From NCBI RefSeq assembly GCF_947497915.1, contig NZ_CANMIJ010000001.1:62001-126000 (forward strand): a stretch of DNA of 64,000 nucleotides, written 5' to 3'. Under the pieces are notes generated by a model, which saw only the letters and a list, made by a program, of their open reading frames with translations, was not told where the DNA came from and searched no databases. Below are positions 1 to 8,117 of this stretch, in pieces (the first letter of the stretch is position 1; each line of letters starts with the position of its first letter). The stretch comes from an uncultured Erythrobacter sp. (GTDB taxonomy: Bacteria > Pseudomonadota > Alphaproteobacteria > Sphingomonadales > Sphingomonadaceae). Position numbers and translations under genes: made by a program.

Positions 1-267
1 GGCCCGATCCGCGAGGCGGATCTAAACGACCGCGCATCGAGTGAAACCGATTGGGGCATCGAACTGCGTACCCGCGACAGGCAGCGCAAACTTGTGTCGA
101 AAATCGAATCTGCTCTGCGCCGCCTTGATGAGGGCGAGTATGGCTATTGCGAGGTAACTGGCGATCCCATCGGCCTGCGCCGCCTTATTGCGCGGCCAGT
201 CGCCACAATGACTGTCGAAGCACAGGAAGCGCACGAGCGGCGCGAGAAAGTTTCGCGCGACAAGTGA
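1..267 (+). CDS. dksA: DksA-type RNA polymerase-binding regulator, C-terminal part
   Basis: The window opens inside this gene; 88 codons are visible before TGA. DksA-family proteins enter the RNA polymerase secondary channel and work with ppGpp to adjust transcription in starvation. The visible part covers the end of the coiled coil and the C-terminal globular domain, with the segment GYCEVTGDPIGLRRL followed by ARPVATMTVEAQE, which is typical of alphaproteobacterial DksA. Only one cysteine remains of the four that bind zinc in E. coli DksA, so this looks like a zinc-free variant. That state is common in alphaproteobacteria and is not a sign of decay. The 5' part lies outside the window. Confidence 0.85.
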   Translation, partial: GPIREADLNDRASSETDWGIELRTRDRQRKLVSKIESALRRLDEGEYGYCEVTGDPIGLRRLIARPVATMTVEAQEAHERREKVSRDK

Positions 268-486
268 CCCGCGCTCGCCGGCGCGAAACCATTATAGCAT
301 ATTGGCATCTGTCCGTGTCAGTTTGGGACGGACAAAGCATCGCTCTGTCCGGCCGATGTAAAATTTACGATGCATTTACTTCGAAAATCTAGCTCGAACT
401 TACGCGGTGGCCTTCAAGCCCGATTGGGATGAAGGGATAAATACCGCTGGTGGATTAACTGTAAGCGCCAAGGAGGCGATCCGAAG

Positions 487-864
487 ATGTCAGCTGTAGA
501 AACAAGAACGGTGTCACGTGACAGCCTGTTTTTGCTCGCCAGCATCCGGGTGGAACAAGACAGCGACGTGCATAAAGTGCGTGTGCGCAACCTTTCAGAC
601 GGCGGGATGATGGGTGAGGGTAACCTTCGGGTGAAGCGCGGCAACCGGCTCGAAATCGAGCTTCGGAATGTTGGCAAGATCGAAGGCAGCGTAGCCTGGG
701 TTCAAGACAACCGTTTTGGTATCGCCTTCGATGATGAAATCGACTCAACGCAAGCGCGAAAACCTAAGGTGGAGATGGATTCGCCAGGAGTGACCACTGC
801 GGAAAGCTCGTACGCGCACCGCGCGCCAACTGCGCCAGAGCCGCAAAAGCTTCGTAAAATCTGA
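487..864 (+). CDS. PilZ-domain protein
   Basis: A 125-residue protein with one PilZ-like beta-barrel domain over about residues 10-85. The second half of the cyclic-di-GMP motif is clear (RNLSDGGMMGEG, the N-x-S-x-x-G part). The first half, normally R-x-x-x-R, is poor: only one arginine is seen near residue 11. Binding of cyclic di-GMP is therefore uncertain. The C-terminal 35 residues are polar and probably disordered. A strong ribosome site (AAGGAGG) sits about 10 bases before the ATG. It follows dksA on the same strand after about 220 bases and is probably transcribed separately. Confidence 0.75.
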   Translation: MSAVETRTVSRDSLFLLASIRVEQDSDVHKVRVRNLSDGGMMGEGNLRVKRGNRLEIELRNVGKIEGSVAWVQDNRFGIAFDDEIDSTQARKPKVEMDSPGVTTAESSYAHRAPTAPEPQKLRKI

Positions 865-933
865 TCATCACAGTTTTGAGCGGCTCACAAAGAGGCGCTG
901 ACCTATTTGCTGCAAGCTGCTAGGCCTTGCAGT

Positions 934-2403
934 GTGAAGCGATTCCTCTGCCTTGCCGCGCTTTCTGTTGCGCTTTCGTCCTGTGGCCCCTCTGCGGATT
1001 CTGGGCCGATTGATATCGCCATCCTTGGTGAGCCCGAAAGCCTCTTTCAGCAAGGCGTCAGGCTCTCACCAGCGTCCCAGCATGTGCGTGCGGCTTCTTT
1101 TGAGGGGCTCGTTGCGCTTGATCCTACTGGTCAAATTGTGCCTGCCATTGCGGAGCGCTGGATCGTAACTGATGATGGCCGCAGTTATATTTTTCGGCTT
1201 CGTAACACGGATTGGCCCGATGGTGAGGAAATCACGGCGCGCGATATTCAGATGTTGCTGCGCGATACGATTTCACGGCTGGAGGGGACATCGCTTGGGC
1301 TAGACCTCGCGAAAGTCGTGGAGGTCCGCGCGATGACTGGCCGCGTCGTCGAAGTCCAACTTTCCAGTCCCATGCCGGAATTTCTTCGTTTGCTGGCGCA
1401 GCCTGAACTTGGGTTTGTAAAAAGCGGCAGCGGTGCCGGGCCAATGGTCGCCTCGCGCGATGATGATGCCCCAATGGTCCGATTGAGCGCGCTTCCGCCG
1501 CAGGCCCGCGGACTTCCTGCCCGAGAAAACTGGGAGGAGCTTGCTCGCACGCTCACCGTTCGGGCAATGCCTGCTGAAAGCGCGGTTCAGGCATTTACAA
1601 AAGGCGAAATCGACCTTTTACTGAATGGCCGATTGTCTAGTTTCCCGCTTGCGCAATTGGGGCCGCTGTCTCGCGGTGCCGTCCAAGTTGATCCGGCGCT
1701 TGGCCTGTTCGGGTTGGTCATCCGAAACGATAGTGGATTTTTGGCTGACCCTTCACGGCGTGAAGCGCTTTCCATGGCGATTGATCGCGGTTCTCTGATC
1801 GAACCATTCGGGCTTGGCGGATGGCAGCCCACGACATGGATCATCCCGCCTACGCTTTTCACAGCGCCGGCATATCCATCATCGCGCTGGGACTCCCTGT
1901 CTTTCGAAGAACGCCAGACCATGGCGGCGGCTCGCATTGCCGCATGGGAATCGTCAAGCGGAGAAGACGCCGAGCTTCGAATCGGCTTGCCCAAAGGGCC
2001 GGGTAGTGATTTGCTATTCGAACAATTGCGCGAAGCATTCGGAGCTATCGGTGTAGGCGTAACAATGGTCGCGCCAGGGGCAGGGGCTGACCTGGAATTG
2101 CGTGATCGGCTCGCGCGCTATTCGTCGCCACGGTGGTTCCTCAATCAATTCAATTGCGAGCTTGAAATCGGACTTTGCTCTCCAGAAGTCGATGCGCTTG
2201 TCCGCGAAGCGCTCACTTTGAGCGAGCCTGTCGCCAAAGAGCAAATATTGGCAAGGGCCCATGCAGAATTGGTCGCTAGCGAGGTGTTTATTCCGCTTGG
2301 CGCTCCCGTTCGGTGGGCACTCGTTCGCGGGGGTAATGACACCTATCAGGGCAACCAATGGGGGCTTCACCCCTTGTTCCCGCTCTCCCAACCCACCACA
2401 TAA
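934..2403 (+). CDS. Peptide-type ABC transporter substrate-binding lipoprotein (family 5)
   Basis: About 489 residues, matching the solute-binding family 5 fold (oligopeptide/dipeptide/nickel type). The region from IAILGEPESL through AERWIVTDDGRSYIFRLR to WPDGEEITARD is the conserved N-terminal lobe. I chose the GTG at 934 because it gives a compact lipoprotein signal (VKRFLCLAALSVALSSC, lipobox LSSC). An in-frame TTG at 907 would add nine residues before the signal and has an AGAGG about 12 bases upstream, so it remains possible. No permease or ATPase gene is adjacent, so it is an orphan binding protein here and its ligand cannot be told. Confidence 0.8.
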   Translation: MKRFLCLAALSVALSSCGPSADSGPIDIAILGEPESLFQQGVRLSPASQHVRAASFEGLVALDPTGQIVPAIAERWIVTDDGRSYIFRLRNTDWPDGEEITARDIQMLLRDTISRLEGTSLGLDLAKVVEVRAMTGRVVEVQLSSPMPEFLRLLAQPELGFVKSGSGAGPMVASRDDDAPMVRLSALPPQARGLPARENWEELARTLTVRAMPAESAVQAFTKGEIDLLLNGRLSSFPLAQLGPLSRGAVQVDPALGLFGLVIRNDSGFLADPSRREALSMAIDRGSLIEPFGLGGWQPTTWIIPPTLFTAPAYPSSRWDSLSFEERQTMAAARIAAWESSSGEDAELRIGLPKGPGSDLLFEQLREAFGAIGVGVTMVAPGAGADLELRDRLARYSSPRWFLNQFNCELEIGLCSPEVDALVREALTLSEPVAKEQILARAHAELVASEVFIPLGAPVRWALVRGGNDTYQGNQWGLHPLFPLSQPTT

Positions 2404-2421
2404 GGGAGGTAAGGAGATCGC

Positions 2422-2838
2422 ATGGAAGGCCCAGAACGCCCTCAAACGCTTAGTCTGCAACTACCCACGGGCACCGACCCCGCTTCCATCCGCGCGCGGG
2501 TAGAGGCGGTCGAATTACTGCTTGAGCGGAGTTTCCGAATTCCTGGTGTCAACGTGCCGATTGGCCTTGATGCGATTATCGGCCTCGTACCTGTGATCGG
2601 TGATTTCATTACGACGGCTTTAGGCGCTTATATCGTCTGGGAAGCCCGCAATCTGGGCTTGTCTAAATGGCACCTAACCAGAATGGGCGCGAACGTCGCT
2701 TTTGATACTGTCATCGGCCTGGTGCCTGTGGTCGGCGATGCTGCGGACTTTATGTTCCGTTCAAACACGCGCAACTTGCGTATCATCAAAAAACACCTCG
2801 ACAAGAATCATCCAGAAACGCGGGTGATTGAAGGGTAG
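2422..2838 (+). CDS. DUF4112 family protein
   Basis: A 138-residue protein with the DUF4112 pattern: two related hydrophobic segments, each with the pattern GL(V/I)PV(I/V)GD (GLVPVIGDF near residue 55, GLVPVVGDA near residue 101), probably membrane-associated hairpins. Function is unknown for the family. It starts 18 bases after the upstream binding-protein gene with AAGGAG six bases before the ATG, so the two are probably cotranscribed. Confidence 0.8.
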   Translation: MEGPERPQTLSLQLPTGTDPASIRARVEAVELLLERSFRIPGVNVPIGLDAIIGLVPVIGDFITTALGAYIVWEARNLGLSKWHLTRMGANVAFDTVIGLVPVVGDAADFMFRSNTRNLRIIKKHLDKNHPETRVIEG

Positions 2839-2881
2839 TTTGCCTCTAGTCTTGTGAGTTGTAGCGAGGGGGCGCTAGAGC

Positions 2882-3679
2882 GTGCCGATGACCAACAAAG
2901 TCACCTATTCAAGTTACCTCGACCTCGGCAAAATCCTTGAGGCCCAGCACTTGGGCTCTGGCGCGCATGATGAGATGCTTTTCATCGTTGTTCATCAGGC
3001 CAGTGAGCTGTGGCTCAAGCTTTGCCTGCATGAATTGACCGAGGCCCGCGAATGCGTTGAGCGCGATGATCTCCGCCCAGCCTTCAAGATGCTGGCGCGC
3101 GTGGCCCGTGCGCAGCAGCAATTGATCCAAAGCTGGGATGTGCTGAGCACAATGACCCCGCATGACTATTCGCGTATCAGGCCGCATCTGGGCGCGTCGA
3201 GCGGGTTTCAATCACCTCAATACCGCATGATGGAATTCATGCTTGGCGGACGCGATGAGAAGCATATCCGGCTGCACGAGAAAACCGGCAATTGGGCTCA
3301 ACGTCTAAGTCATGAAGTGACGCGCGACAGCTTGTATGACGCAGCAATTCGCCTGCTGGCCCGGCGCGGTTTTGCGATTGACGACCAGGTAACAGAGCGA
3401 GATCTGAATGCGCCGTACCAGCACAATGCTAGCGTCGAAGAAGCATGGGCCACAATCTATCGCGATCCGCAGCAACATTGGGACTTGTACGAACTTGCCG
3501 AAAAACTCGTGGATCTCGAATACCATTTTCAGCGCTGGCGCTTTGGGCATCTCAAAACCGTTGAACGGATCATCGGCTTTAAACGCGGCACCGGCGGGAC
3601 GCCGGGCGTTCCGTATCTCGAAGGTGTTCTGAAACAGGCTTTCTTCCCCGAACTTCTCAGCGTCAGGACTGAGATATGA
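2882..3679 (+). CDS. kynA: Tryptophan 2,3-dioxygenase
   Basis: Haem-dependent dioxygenase that opens the indole ring of L-tryptophan to N-formylkynurenine, the first step of the kynurenine pathway. The 265-residue protein carries the family blocks VVHQASELWLK near residues 37-47 and GFKRGTGGTPGVPYLEGVL near the C-terminus, where the substrate's amino acid part is bound. The GTG at 2882 lies about 8-10 bases after a GAGGGGG ribosome site; the ATG at 2888 is the alternative. Its stop overlaps the start of kynB (ATGA), so the three kyn genes are translationally coupled. Confidence 0.95.
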   Translation: MPMTNKVTYSSYLDLGKILEAQHLGSGAHDEMLFIVVHQASELWLKLCLHELTEARECVERDDLRPAFKMLARVARAQQQLIQSWDVLSTMTPHDYSRIRPHLGASSGFQSPQYRMMEFMLGGRDEKHIRLHEKTGNWAQRLSHEVTRDSLYDAAIRLLARRGFAIDDQVTERDLNAPYQHNASVEEAWATIYRDPQQHWDLYELAEKLVDLEYHFQRWRFGHLKTVERIIGFKRGTGGTPGVPYLEGVLKQAFFPELLSVRTEI

Positions 3680-4302
3680 CGCGGCGGATATGGGATATTT
3701 CGCAAAAACTCAGCCCTAATTTGCCCGTTTGGCCCGGCGACACCGCATTTTCTCACAAGCTGACTTGGCAAATGGATGAGGGCTCTCCTGTCAATGTTTC
3801 GGCTGTCACTCTCTCCACCCATACAGGTGCGCACGCTGATGCACCTCTGCATTACTCACCTAGCGCCCTCGACATTTCAGAAGTCGCATTGGAGCCGTAT
3901 CTCGGAGAATGTCTTGTTGTCGATGCGCGCGCGGCTGGAGATTTGGTCGGCGTCGTTGATTTGCCTGATTTGCGCGGCGCAACGCGCGTTTTGATACGGA
4001 CATTCGAAACATTCCCACATGATAGTTGGGATGAAGGCACGGCTGCGATAGCGCCAGAGACTATCGAGTGGCTTGCATCGCAAGGCGTTGTCCTTGTCGG
4101 CCTTGATGGTCCTTCGATTGATCCGCAATCGTCTAAGGATATGCTTGCCCACAAGGCGGTGCTTAAACATGATCTGCGTATTCTCGAGGGACTCGTCCTC
4201 GATGATGTGCCCGCGGGCCGTTACGAGTTGATCGCACTACCTTTGCCCATAGTAAGCGGCGATGCATCGCCGGTGCGCGCAATTTTGAGAGAGCTTCCAT
4301 GA
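3676..4302 (+). CDS. kynB: Kynurenine formamidase (arylformamidase)
   Basis: Hydrolyses N-formylkynurenine to kynurenine and formate. The 208-residue length fits bacterial KynB, and the metal-binding block STHTGAHADAPLHY (the H-x-G-x-H-x-D-x-P-x-H pattern) is present near residues 46-59. Middle gene of the kyn operon: it overlaps kynA by four bases and kynU by four bases, which keeps the three enzymes in step. Confidence 0.95.
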   Translation: MTRRIWDISQKLSPNLPVWPGDTAFSHKLTWQMDEGSPVNVSAVTLSTHTGAHADAPLHYSPSALDISEVALEPYLGECLVVDARAAGDLVGVVDLPDLRGATRVLIRTFETFPHDSWDEGTAAIAPETIEWLASQGVVLVGLDGPSIDPQSSKDMLAHKAVLKHDLRILEGLVLDDVPAGRYELIALPLPIVSGDASPVRAILRELP

Positions 4303-5516
4303 TAGACCGTGCAAAGGCCCTAGACGCGGCTGACCCGCTTGCTGAATATCGTGGCCGTTTCACGCTCCCAGAGGGCATTGTTTACCTCGATGGAAATTCG
4401 CTAGGCGCCCTGCCTAAGGCAACGCCAGCAGCGATGGCGCGTGTGGTCGAGCAGGAGTGGGGTGATGGCCTGATCCGCAGTTGGAACGATGCGGACTGGT
4501 TCGCGATGGGCGCACGTGTCGGTGCGAAGATTGCGCCGCTCGTCGGGGCGCAAAGCCATGAGGTGATTGCGTGCGACACGGTCAGTGTGAACCTGTTCAA
4601 ACTAATCTCCGCCGCTCTGGCAAAGCGTCCGGGCCGCAATGTGACCTTGTCTGAACCCGGCAATTTTCCGACCGATATCTATATGATCGAAGGCCTCGAA
4701 CGTCAGGGTTTGGCCGTGCAGAGACTTGTGCCGCGTGATGAGATGTTTGAAGCGCTTGGCGATGATGTCGCACTGCTGATGCTGACCCACGCCCACTATA
4801 AAACCGGTGAGCTGTTCGACATGGCAGCCATGACAAAAGCCGCGCACGATGCAGGTGCACTTGTATTGTGGGATCTATCGCACAGCACAGGCGCGCTGCC
4901 AGTCGACCTGAACGGTGTGAATGCCGATTTCGCGACTGGCTGCGGGTATAAATATTTGAATGGCGGCCCGGGCGCGCCTGCTTTTGCCTATGTTGCAGAA
5001 CGCCATCACGATGATCTTGCACAACCGCTCACCGGCTGGTTCGGCCATGCGCGCCCATTCGCGTTTTCCGATGAATACGAAGCCGCGCCGGGCATCGAGC
5101 AATTGCAATGCGGAACGTCTCCAATCCTTGGCCTTGCTGCGCTAGAAGTGGGGGCCGATTTGATCGCAGAGATCGGTGTAGACAGGCTCCATGCGAAGTC
5201 GCGTGCACTATCGGAGTTTTTCCTCGAATGCGTGTCAGGACACGGCCTCGAACTCGATTTAGTCAGTCCGTCAGATAGCCGCACTCGTGGCAGCCAACTC
5301 AGCTTCCGACACGAAAACGCGTATGCTTTGTGCCAAGCGCTTATCGCGCGCGGCGTGATAGGTGATTTCCGCGATCCCGACATTCTGCGCCTAGGCTTCG
5401 CACCAGCATATCTGCGCTTCGAGGATATCGCCGAGGCCGCACGACATTTGGCTGAAGTGTTGCAAACCGGAGAATGGCAGCGCGATGAATTTAAGAAGAT
5501 GGCTGCGGTAACATAG
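4299..5516 (+). CDS. kynU: Kynureninase
   Basis: Pyridoxal-phosphate enzyme that cleaves kynurenine to anthranilate and alanine. The 405-residue protein begins with the conserved IVYLDGNSLGALP block, and the PLP-binding lysine sits in GCGYKYLNGGPGAPAF near residue 220. The ATG overlaps the kynB stop. The operon ends here: no 3-hydroxylase or anthranilate dioxygenase gene follows, so the pathway in this cluster stops at anthranilate, which could be degraded elsewhere or re-enter tryptophan synthesis. Confidence 0.95.
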   Translation: MIDRAKALDAADPLAEYRGRFTLPEGIVYLDGNSLGALPKATPAAMARVVEQEWGDGLIRSWNDADWFAMGARVGAKIAPLVGAQSHEVIACDTVSVNLFKLISAALAKRPGRNVTLSEPGNFPTDIYMIEGLERQGLAVQRLVPRDEMFEALGDDVALLMLTHAHYKTGELFDMAAMTKAAHDAGALVLWDLSHSTGALPVDLNGVNADFATGCGYKYLNGGPGAPAFAYVAERHHDDLAQPLTGWFGHARPFAFSDEYEAAPGIEQLQCGTSPILGLAALEVGADLIAEIGVDRLHAKSRALSEFFLECVSGHGLELDLVSPSDSRTRGSQLSFRHENAYALCQALIARGVIGDFRDPDILRLGFAPAYLRFEDIAEAARHLAEVLQTGEWQRDEFKKMAAVT

Positions 5517-5572
5517 GACTTTAGCTTACAAACCTAGAACGAGTTTTCCTAATGCAGTCGTCGGATGACTAA

Positions 5573-6181
5573 TCAAGCCTCCAGCTCGATATCCCAATAG
5601 AGCCAATCCCGCCACGTTTCATGCAGATAATTGGGCGGGAACTGCTTGCCATATTGCTGCAACTGCCAGCTGGTTGGGCGGATCGGTTTCATCTGCACCG
5701 GCATATGCGCCTGCTTGGGTGTGCGACCGCCCTTTTTCATGTTGCACGGCGCGCAGGCGGTGATGATGTTCTCCCAAGTGGTTTTTCCGCCGAGACGGCG
5801 CGGGATCACGTGATCGAACGTCAATGTGTCGCCATTTCCGCAATATTGGCATTCAAATTTGTCGCGTAGAAACACGTTGAAGCGGGTGAAGGCAGGAAAT
5901 TCGCTTTGCTTCACATATTGCCGCAGCGCGATCACGCTCGGGATTTTCATATCAAGGCTGGGTGAATGTACCTCGCGGTCATAGCTTGCGACAATATCCA
6001 CACGGTCCAGAAACACGGCTTTAATCGCGGTCTGCCATGGCCACAAGCTAAGCGGGTAATAGGATAACGGCGTATAGTCGGCATTGAGGACCAATGCGGG
6101 GCAACCGGATAGGTTGCGCGACGGGTCTTCCTGTGCGCTGCGGAACTTTGCCGCTGTTTCGATCAGTTCGCGTTTGAACAC
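5573..6181 (-). CDS. HNH endonuclease family protein
   Basis: About 202 residues. The C-terminal half holds an HNH fold with two zinc-type cysteine pairs (CQYCGNGD and CAPCNMKKGG) around the TFDHVIPRRLGGKTTWEN core. The N-terminal half (ALVLNADYTPLSYYPLSLWP) is conserved with solitary chromosomal HNH proteins of alphaproteobacteria. These usually stand outside restriction systems and their role is unknown. I chose the GTG at 6181 because GGGAGG lies about nine bases before it. An ATG at 6247 would add 22 residues that do not look conserved. It is divergent from gluQ. Confidence 0.85.
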   Translation of the reverse strand: MFKRELIETAAKFRSAQEDPSRNLSGCPALVLNADYTPLSYYPLSLWPWQTAIKAVFLDRVDIVASYDREVHSPSLDMKIPSVIALRQYVKQSEFPAFTRFNVFLRDKFECQYCGNGDTLTFDHVIPRRLGGKTTWENIITACAPCNMKKGGRTPKQAHMPVQMKPIRPTSWQLQQYGKQFPPNYLHETWRDWLYWDIELEA

Positions 6182-6287
6182 GTCCGGCGTTCCTCCCTGA
6201 TTGACACAAACATGACTTGGCAGGCGCGTGAGGCAAAGGCGTGACATCGTGTATATCCACAGTGATAAATCTGCGAGCGATGAGCAG

Positions 6288-7142
6288 ATGGCGCAGTGGC
6301 GGCCGCCACGCTATGGGAGCCGTGTGGAAACCGTTACCCGCTTCGCCCCCAGTCCGAATGGCAATTTGCATCTTGGCCATGCGTATTCGGCAATTTACGC
6401 GCATGACCTGGCGCAGGATGCTGGTGGACAATTTTTGATGCGGGTCGAGGACATCGATGGGCCACGCTCACATTTGGAATTTGCCGATGAATTCCGCCGC
6501 GATCTCGAATGGTTGGGGCTGCAATGGCACGAGGTGCCCTCGCAATCGAACCGTTTTGACAGTTATGAAAAGGCAGCACGCCATCTGCTTGAGGGTGGTT
6601 GGCTTTATAGTTGCACTTGCAATCGCAAAGAGATCGAAGCGTTGCAGCCGAGACGGGGAGCGGACGGCCTGATCTATCCCGGGTCATGCAAGGGTGCGCG
6701 CTGCGGTTCCACCGGCGCCGAAGCTTTGCGGCTGGATGTTGACAGAGTGATGGCGGCTTTTGGCGAGCTGATCTGGACAGACGAACGGGCAGGTTCGATT
6801 ATCGCCGATCCAAGAATCTTTGGCGACGTCGTGATCGTACGTAAGGATTTGCCTGCGAGTTACCACCTCGCCGCGACATTAGATGATGCCGCAGACGGGG
6901 TGACAGCTGTCACACGCGGAGAGGATCTATTCACTTCGACCCATGTGCACCGGTATCTTCAGGAACTGCTCGAACTGCCAGTGCCCCATTGGCACCACCA
7001 CACTTTGGTGCTGGACGAGGGCGGGCAAAAACTCGCCAAAACGCGTGGTTCGCCCGCGCTTAAGGATCGGCGAGAGGCAGGCGAAGACGGATTGGCGCTT
7101 GCAGAGCAATTGCGGTTGCAACAAATGCGATCTGGAACTTAG
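6288..7142 (+). CDS. gluQ: Glutamyl-Q tRNA(Asp) synthetase
   Basis: A truncated glutamyl-tRNA synthetase paralogue without the anticodon-binding domain. It attaches glutamate to queuosine in tRNA-Asp. The class I signature is TRFAPSPNGNLHLGHA, the zinc cysteines are in YSCTCNRKE and YPGSCKG, and KLAKTRGSPAL takes the place of KMSKR. From the ATG at 6288 the protein is 284 residues, normal for the family. An in-frame GTG at 6228 would give 304. The start is not settled by a good ribosome site. Confidence 0.9.
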   Translation: MAQWRPPRYGSRVETVTRFAPSPNGNLHLGHAYSAIYAHDLAQDAGGQFLMRVEDIDGPRSHLEFADEFRRDLEWLGLQWHEVPSQSNRFDSYEKAARHLLEGGWLYSCTCNRKEIEALQPRRGADGLIYPGSCKGARCGSTGAEALRLDVDRVMAAFGELIWTDERAGSIIADPRIFGDVVIVRKDLPASYHLAATLDDAADGVTAVTRGEDLFTSTHVHRYLQELLELPVPHWHHHTLVLDEGGQKLAKTRGSPALKDRREAGEDGLALAEQLRLQQMRSGT

Positions 7143-7166
7143 TGTTTAGAGGACTATTTCAACCCC

Positions 7167-7406
7167 ATGAGCATCTTTCTAAAAATCGTACTCGCTGTGC
7201 TTTGCATCCTTGTGGTCGTATCGCTCGTTCGCGGGATCATTGCATTCCTGAAAACGACCAAGATTGATCTGGAAACGGGCGAAGGTGAGACCGTGCCTGA
7301 AATGCAGGCGGTGCAAAACAAAGCGATGTTTTCGCGCATCAAGTATCAGGCAATGGCGATTGGTGTCGTCGTCCTGATCGCAGTGGTCGCCGGCGGAAGC
7401 CAATAG
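7167..7406 (+). CDS. Small two-helix membrane protein, HIG1-like
   Basis: A 79-residue protein with a transmembrane helix at about residues 5-28 and a second at about 60-76. The segment QNKAMFSRIKYQAMAIGVVV resembles the HIG1 domain, found in proteins near respiratory complexes in mitochondria and alphaproteobacteria. It starts 24 bases after gluQ and ends 37 bases before the cobalamin adenosyltransferase gene on the same strand, so an operon is likely. The family match is from pattern only. Confidence 0.7.
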   Translation: MSIFLKIVLAVLCILVVVSLVRGIIAFLKTTKIDLETGEGETVPEMQAVQNKAMFSRIKYQAMAIGVVVLIAVVAGGSQ

Positions 7407-7443
7407 GCTGGACCGCGTCGCCGCCGAACTTTAACGAGGCCGC

Positions 7444-8019
7444 ATGGTAAAGCTCAACAAGATATACACGCGCACTGGCGATGACGGGACCACTGGTCTG
7501 GTCGACGGTTCGCGTTGTCCGAAACACTCCTCGCGTATCGCCGCGATTGGAGAGGTCGATCAAGCGAACAGCGTGATCGGCTTGGCGATCTGTGGCATCG
7601 AAAACGTAGAACAGCGCGCGATGCTGACCCGTGTTCAGAACGACCTGTTCGATCTCGGCGCTGATCTTGCAACACCGGCAGAGGATGGCGATTTCACTCC
7701 TTCTGAAATGGTTTTGCGTATGGTCCCTGAGCAAGCGACCTGGATCGAAGAGCAGATCGACGCTCTTAATGAGCATCTTGAACCGCTGACCAGTTTTGTT
7801 CTTCCCGGTGGGAGCGACGCCGCCGCGCGCGTTCATGTGGCCCGTGCGACAGCCCGCAGTGCAGAGCGCGCAGTGACCGCGATGGCGGCTGAAACACCGG
7901 TAAACCCCTCAGCAGTGGCCTACATCAATCGCCTTTCCGATTTGCTGTTCGTTCTCGCCCGCATTCTGAACGACGACGGCAAGTCTGACGTCAAATGGGT
8001 GCCGGGCGCCAACCGCTGA
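7444..8019 (+). CDS. Cob(I)alamin adenosyltransferase, PduO type
   Basis: Transfers the adenosyl group of ATP to cob(I)alamin, giving coenzyme B12. The 191-residue length, the N-terminal ATP-binding block TRTGDDGTTGLVDGSR and the RATARSAERAV helix mark the PduO family, not CobA. The likely use is for B12-dependent enzymes such as methylmalonyl-CoA mutase. Followed after 98 bases by 3-hydroxybutyryl-CoA dehydrogenase, a pairing consistent with acyl-CoA metabolism. GAGG stands five bases before the ATG. Confidence 0.92.
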   Translation: MVKLNKIYTRTGDDGTTGLVDGSRCPKHSSRIAAIGEVDQANSVIGLAICGIENVEQRAMLTRVQNDLFDLGADLATPAEDGDFTPSEMVLRMVPEQATWIEEQIDALNEHLEPLTSFVLPGGSDAAARVHVARATARSAERAVTAMAAETPVNPSAVAYINRLSDLLFVLARILNDDGKSDVKWVPGANR

Positions 8020-8076
8020 AAATACCCTGCTAGCAATTGTATCTCCGCGCCGCTAACAGGCGCGCAGATACAGATT

Positions 8077-8097
8077 GCTGCACTTGCGAAGTGCAGC
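8077..8097. promoter_or_regulatory. Perfect inverted repeat before the hydroxybutyryl-CoA dehydrogenase gene
   Basis: GCTGCACTT and AAGTGCAGC, nine-base arms around GCG, 20 bases before the hbd start. It may be an operator or an RNA hairpin in the leader. The CTGC...GCAG ends recall PhaR-type operators in alphaproteobacteria, which regulate polyhydroxybutyrate genes, but the spacing is longer than I would expect, so this is only a suggestion. Confidence 0.45.
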
Positions 8098-8117
8098 GCA
8101 GGTAAGGGAATTGAGCC

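Noticed and set aside
268..486. Hairpin TGTCCGT...ACGGACA after dksA as a terminator
   Set aside because: Seven-base stem with an 11-base loop and no following T run; not enough for a call.
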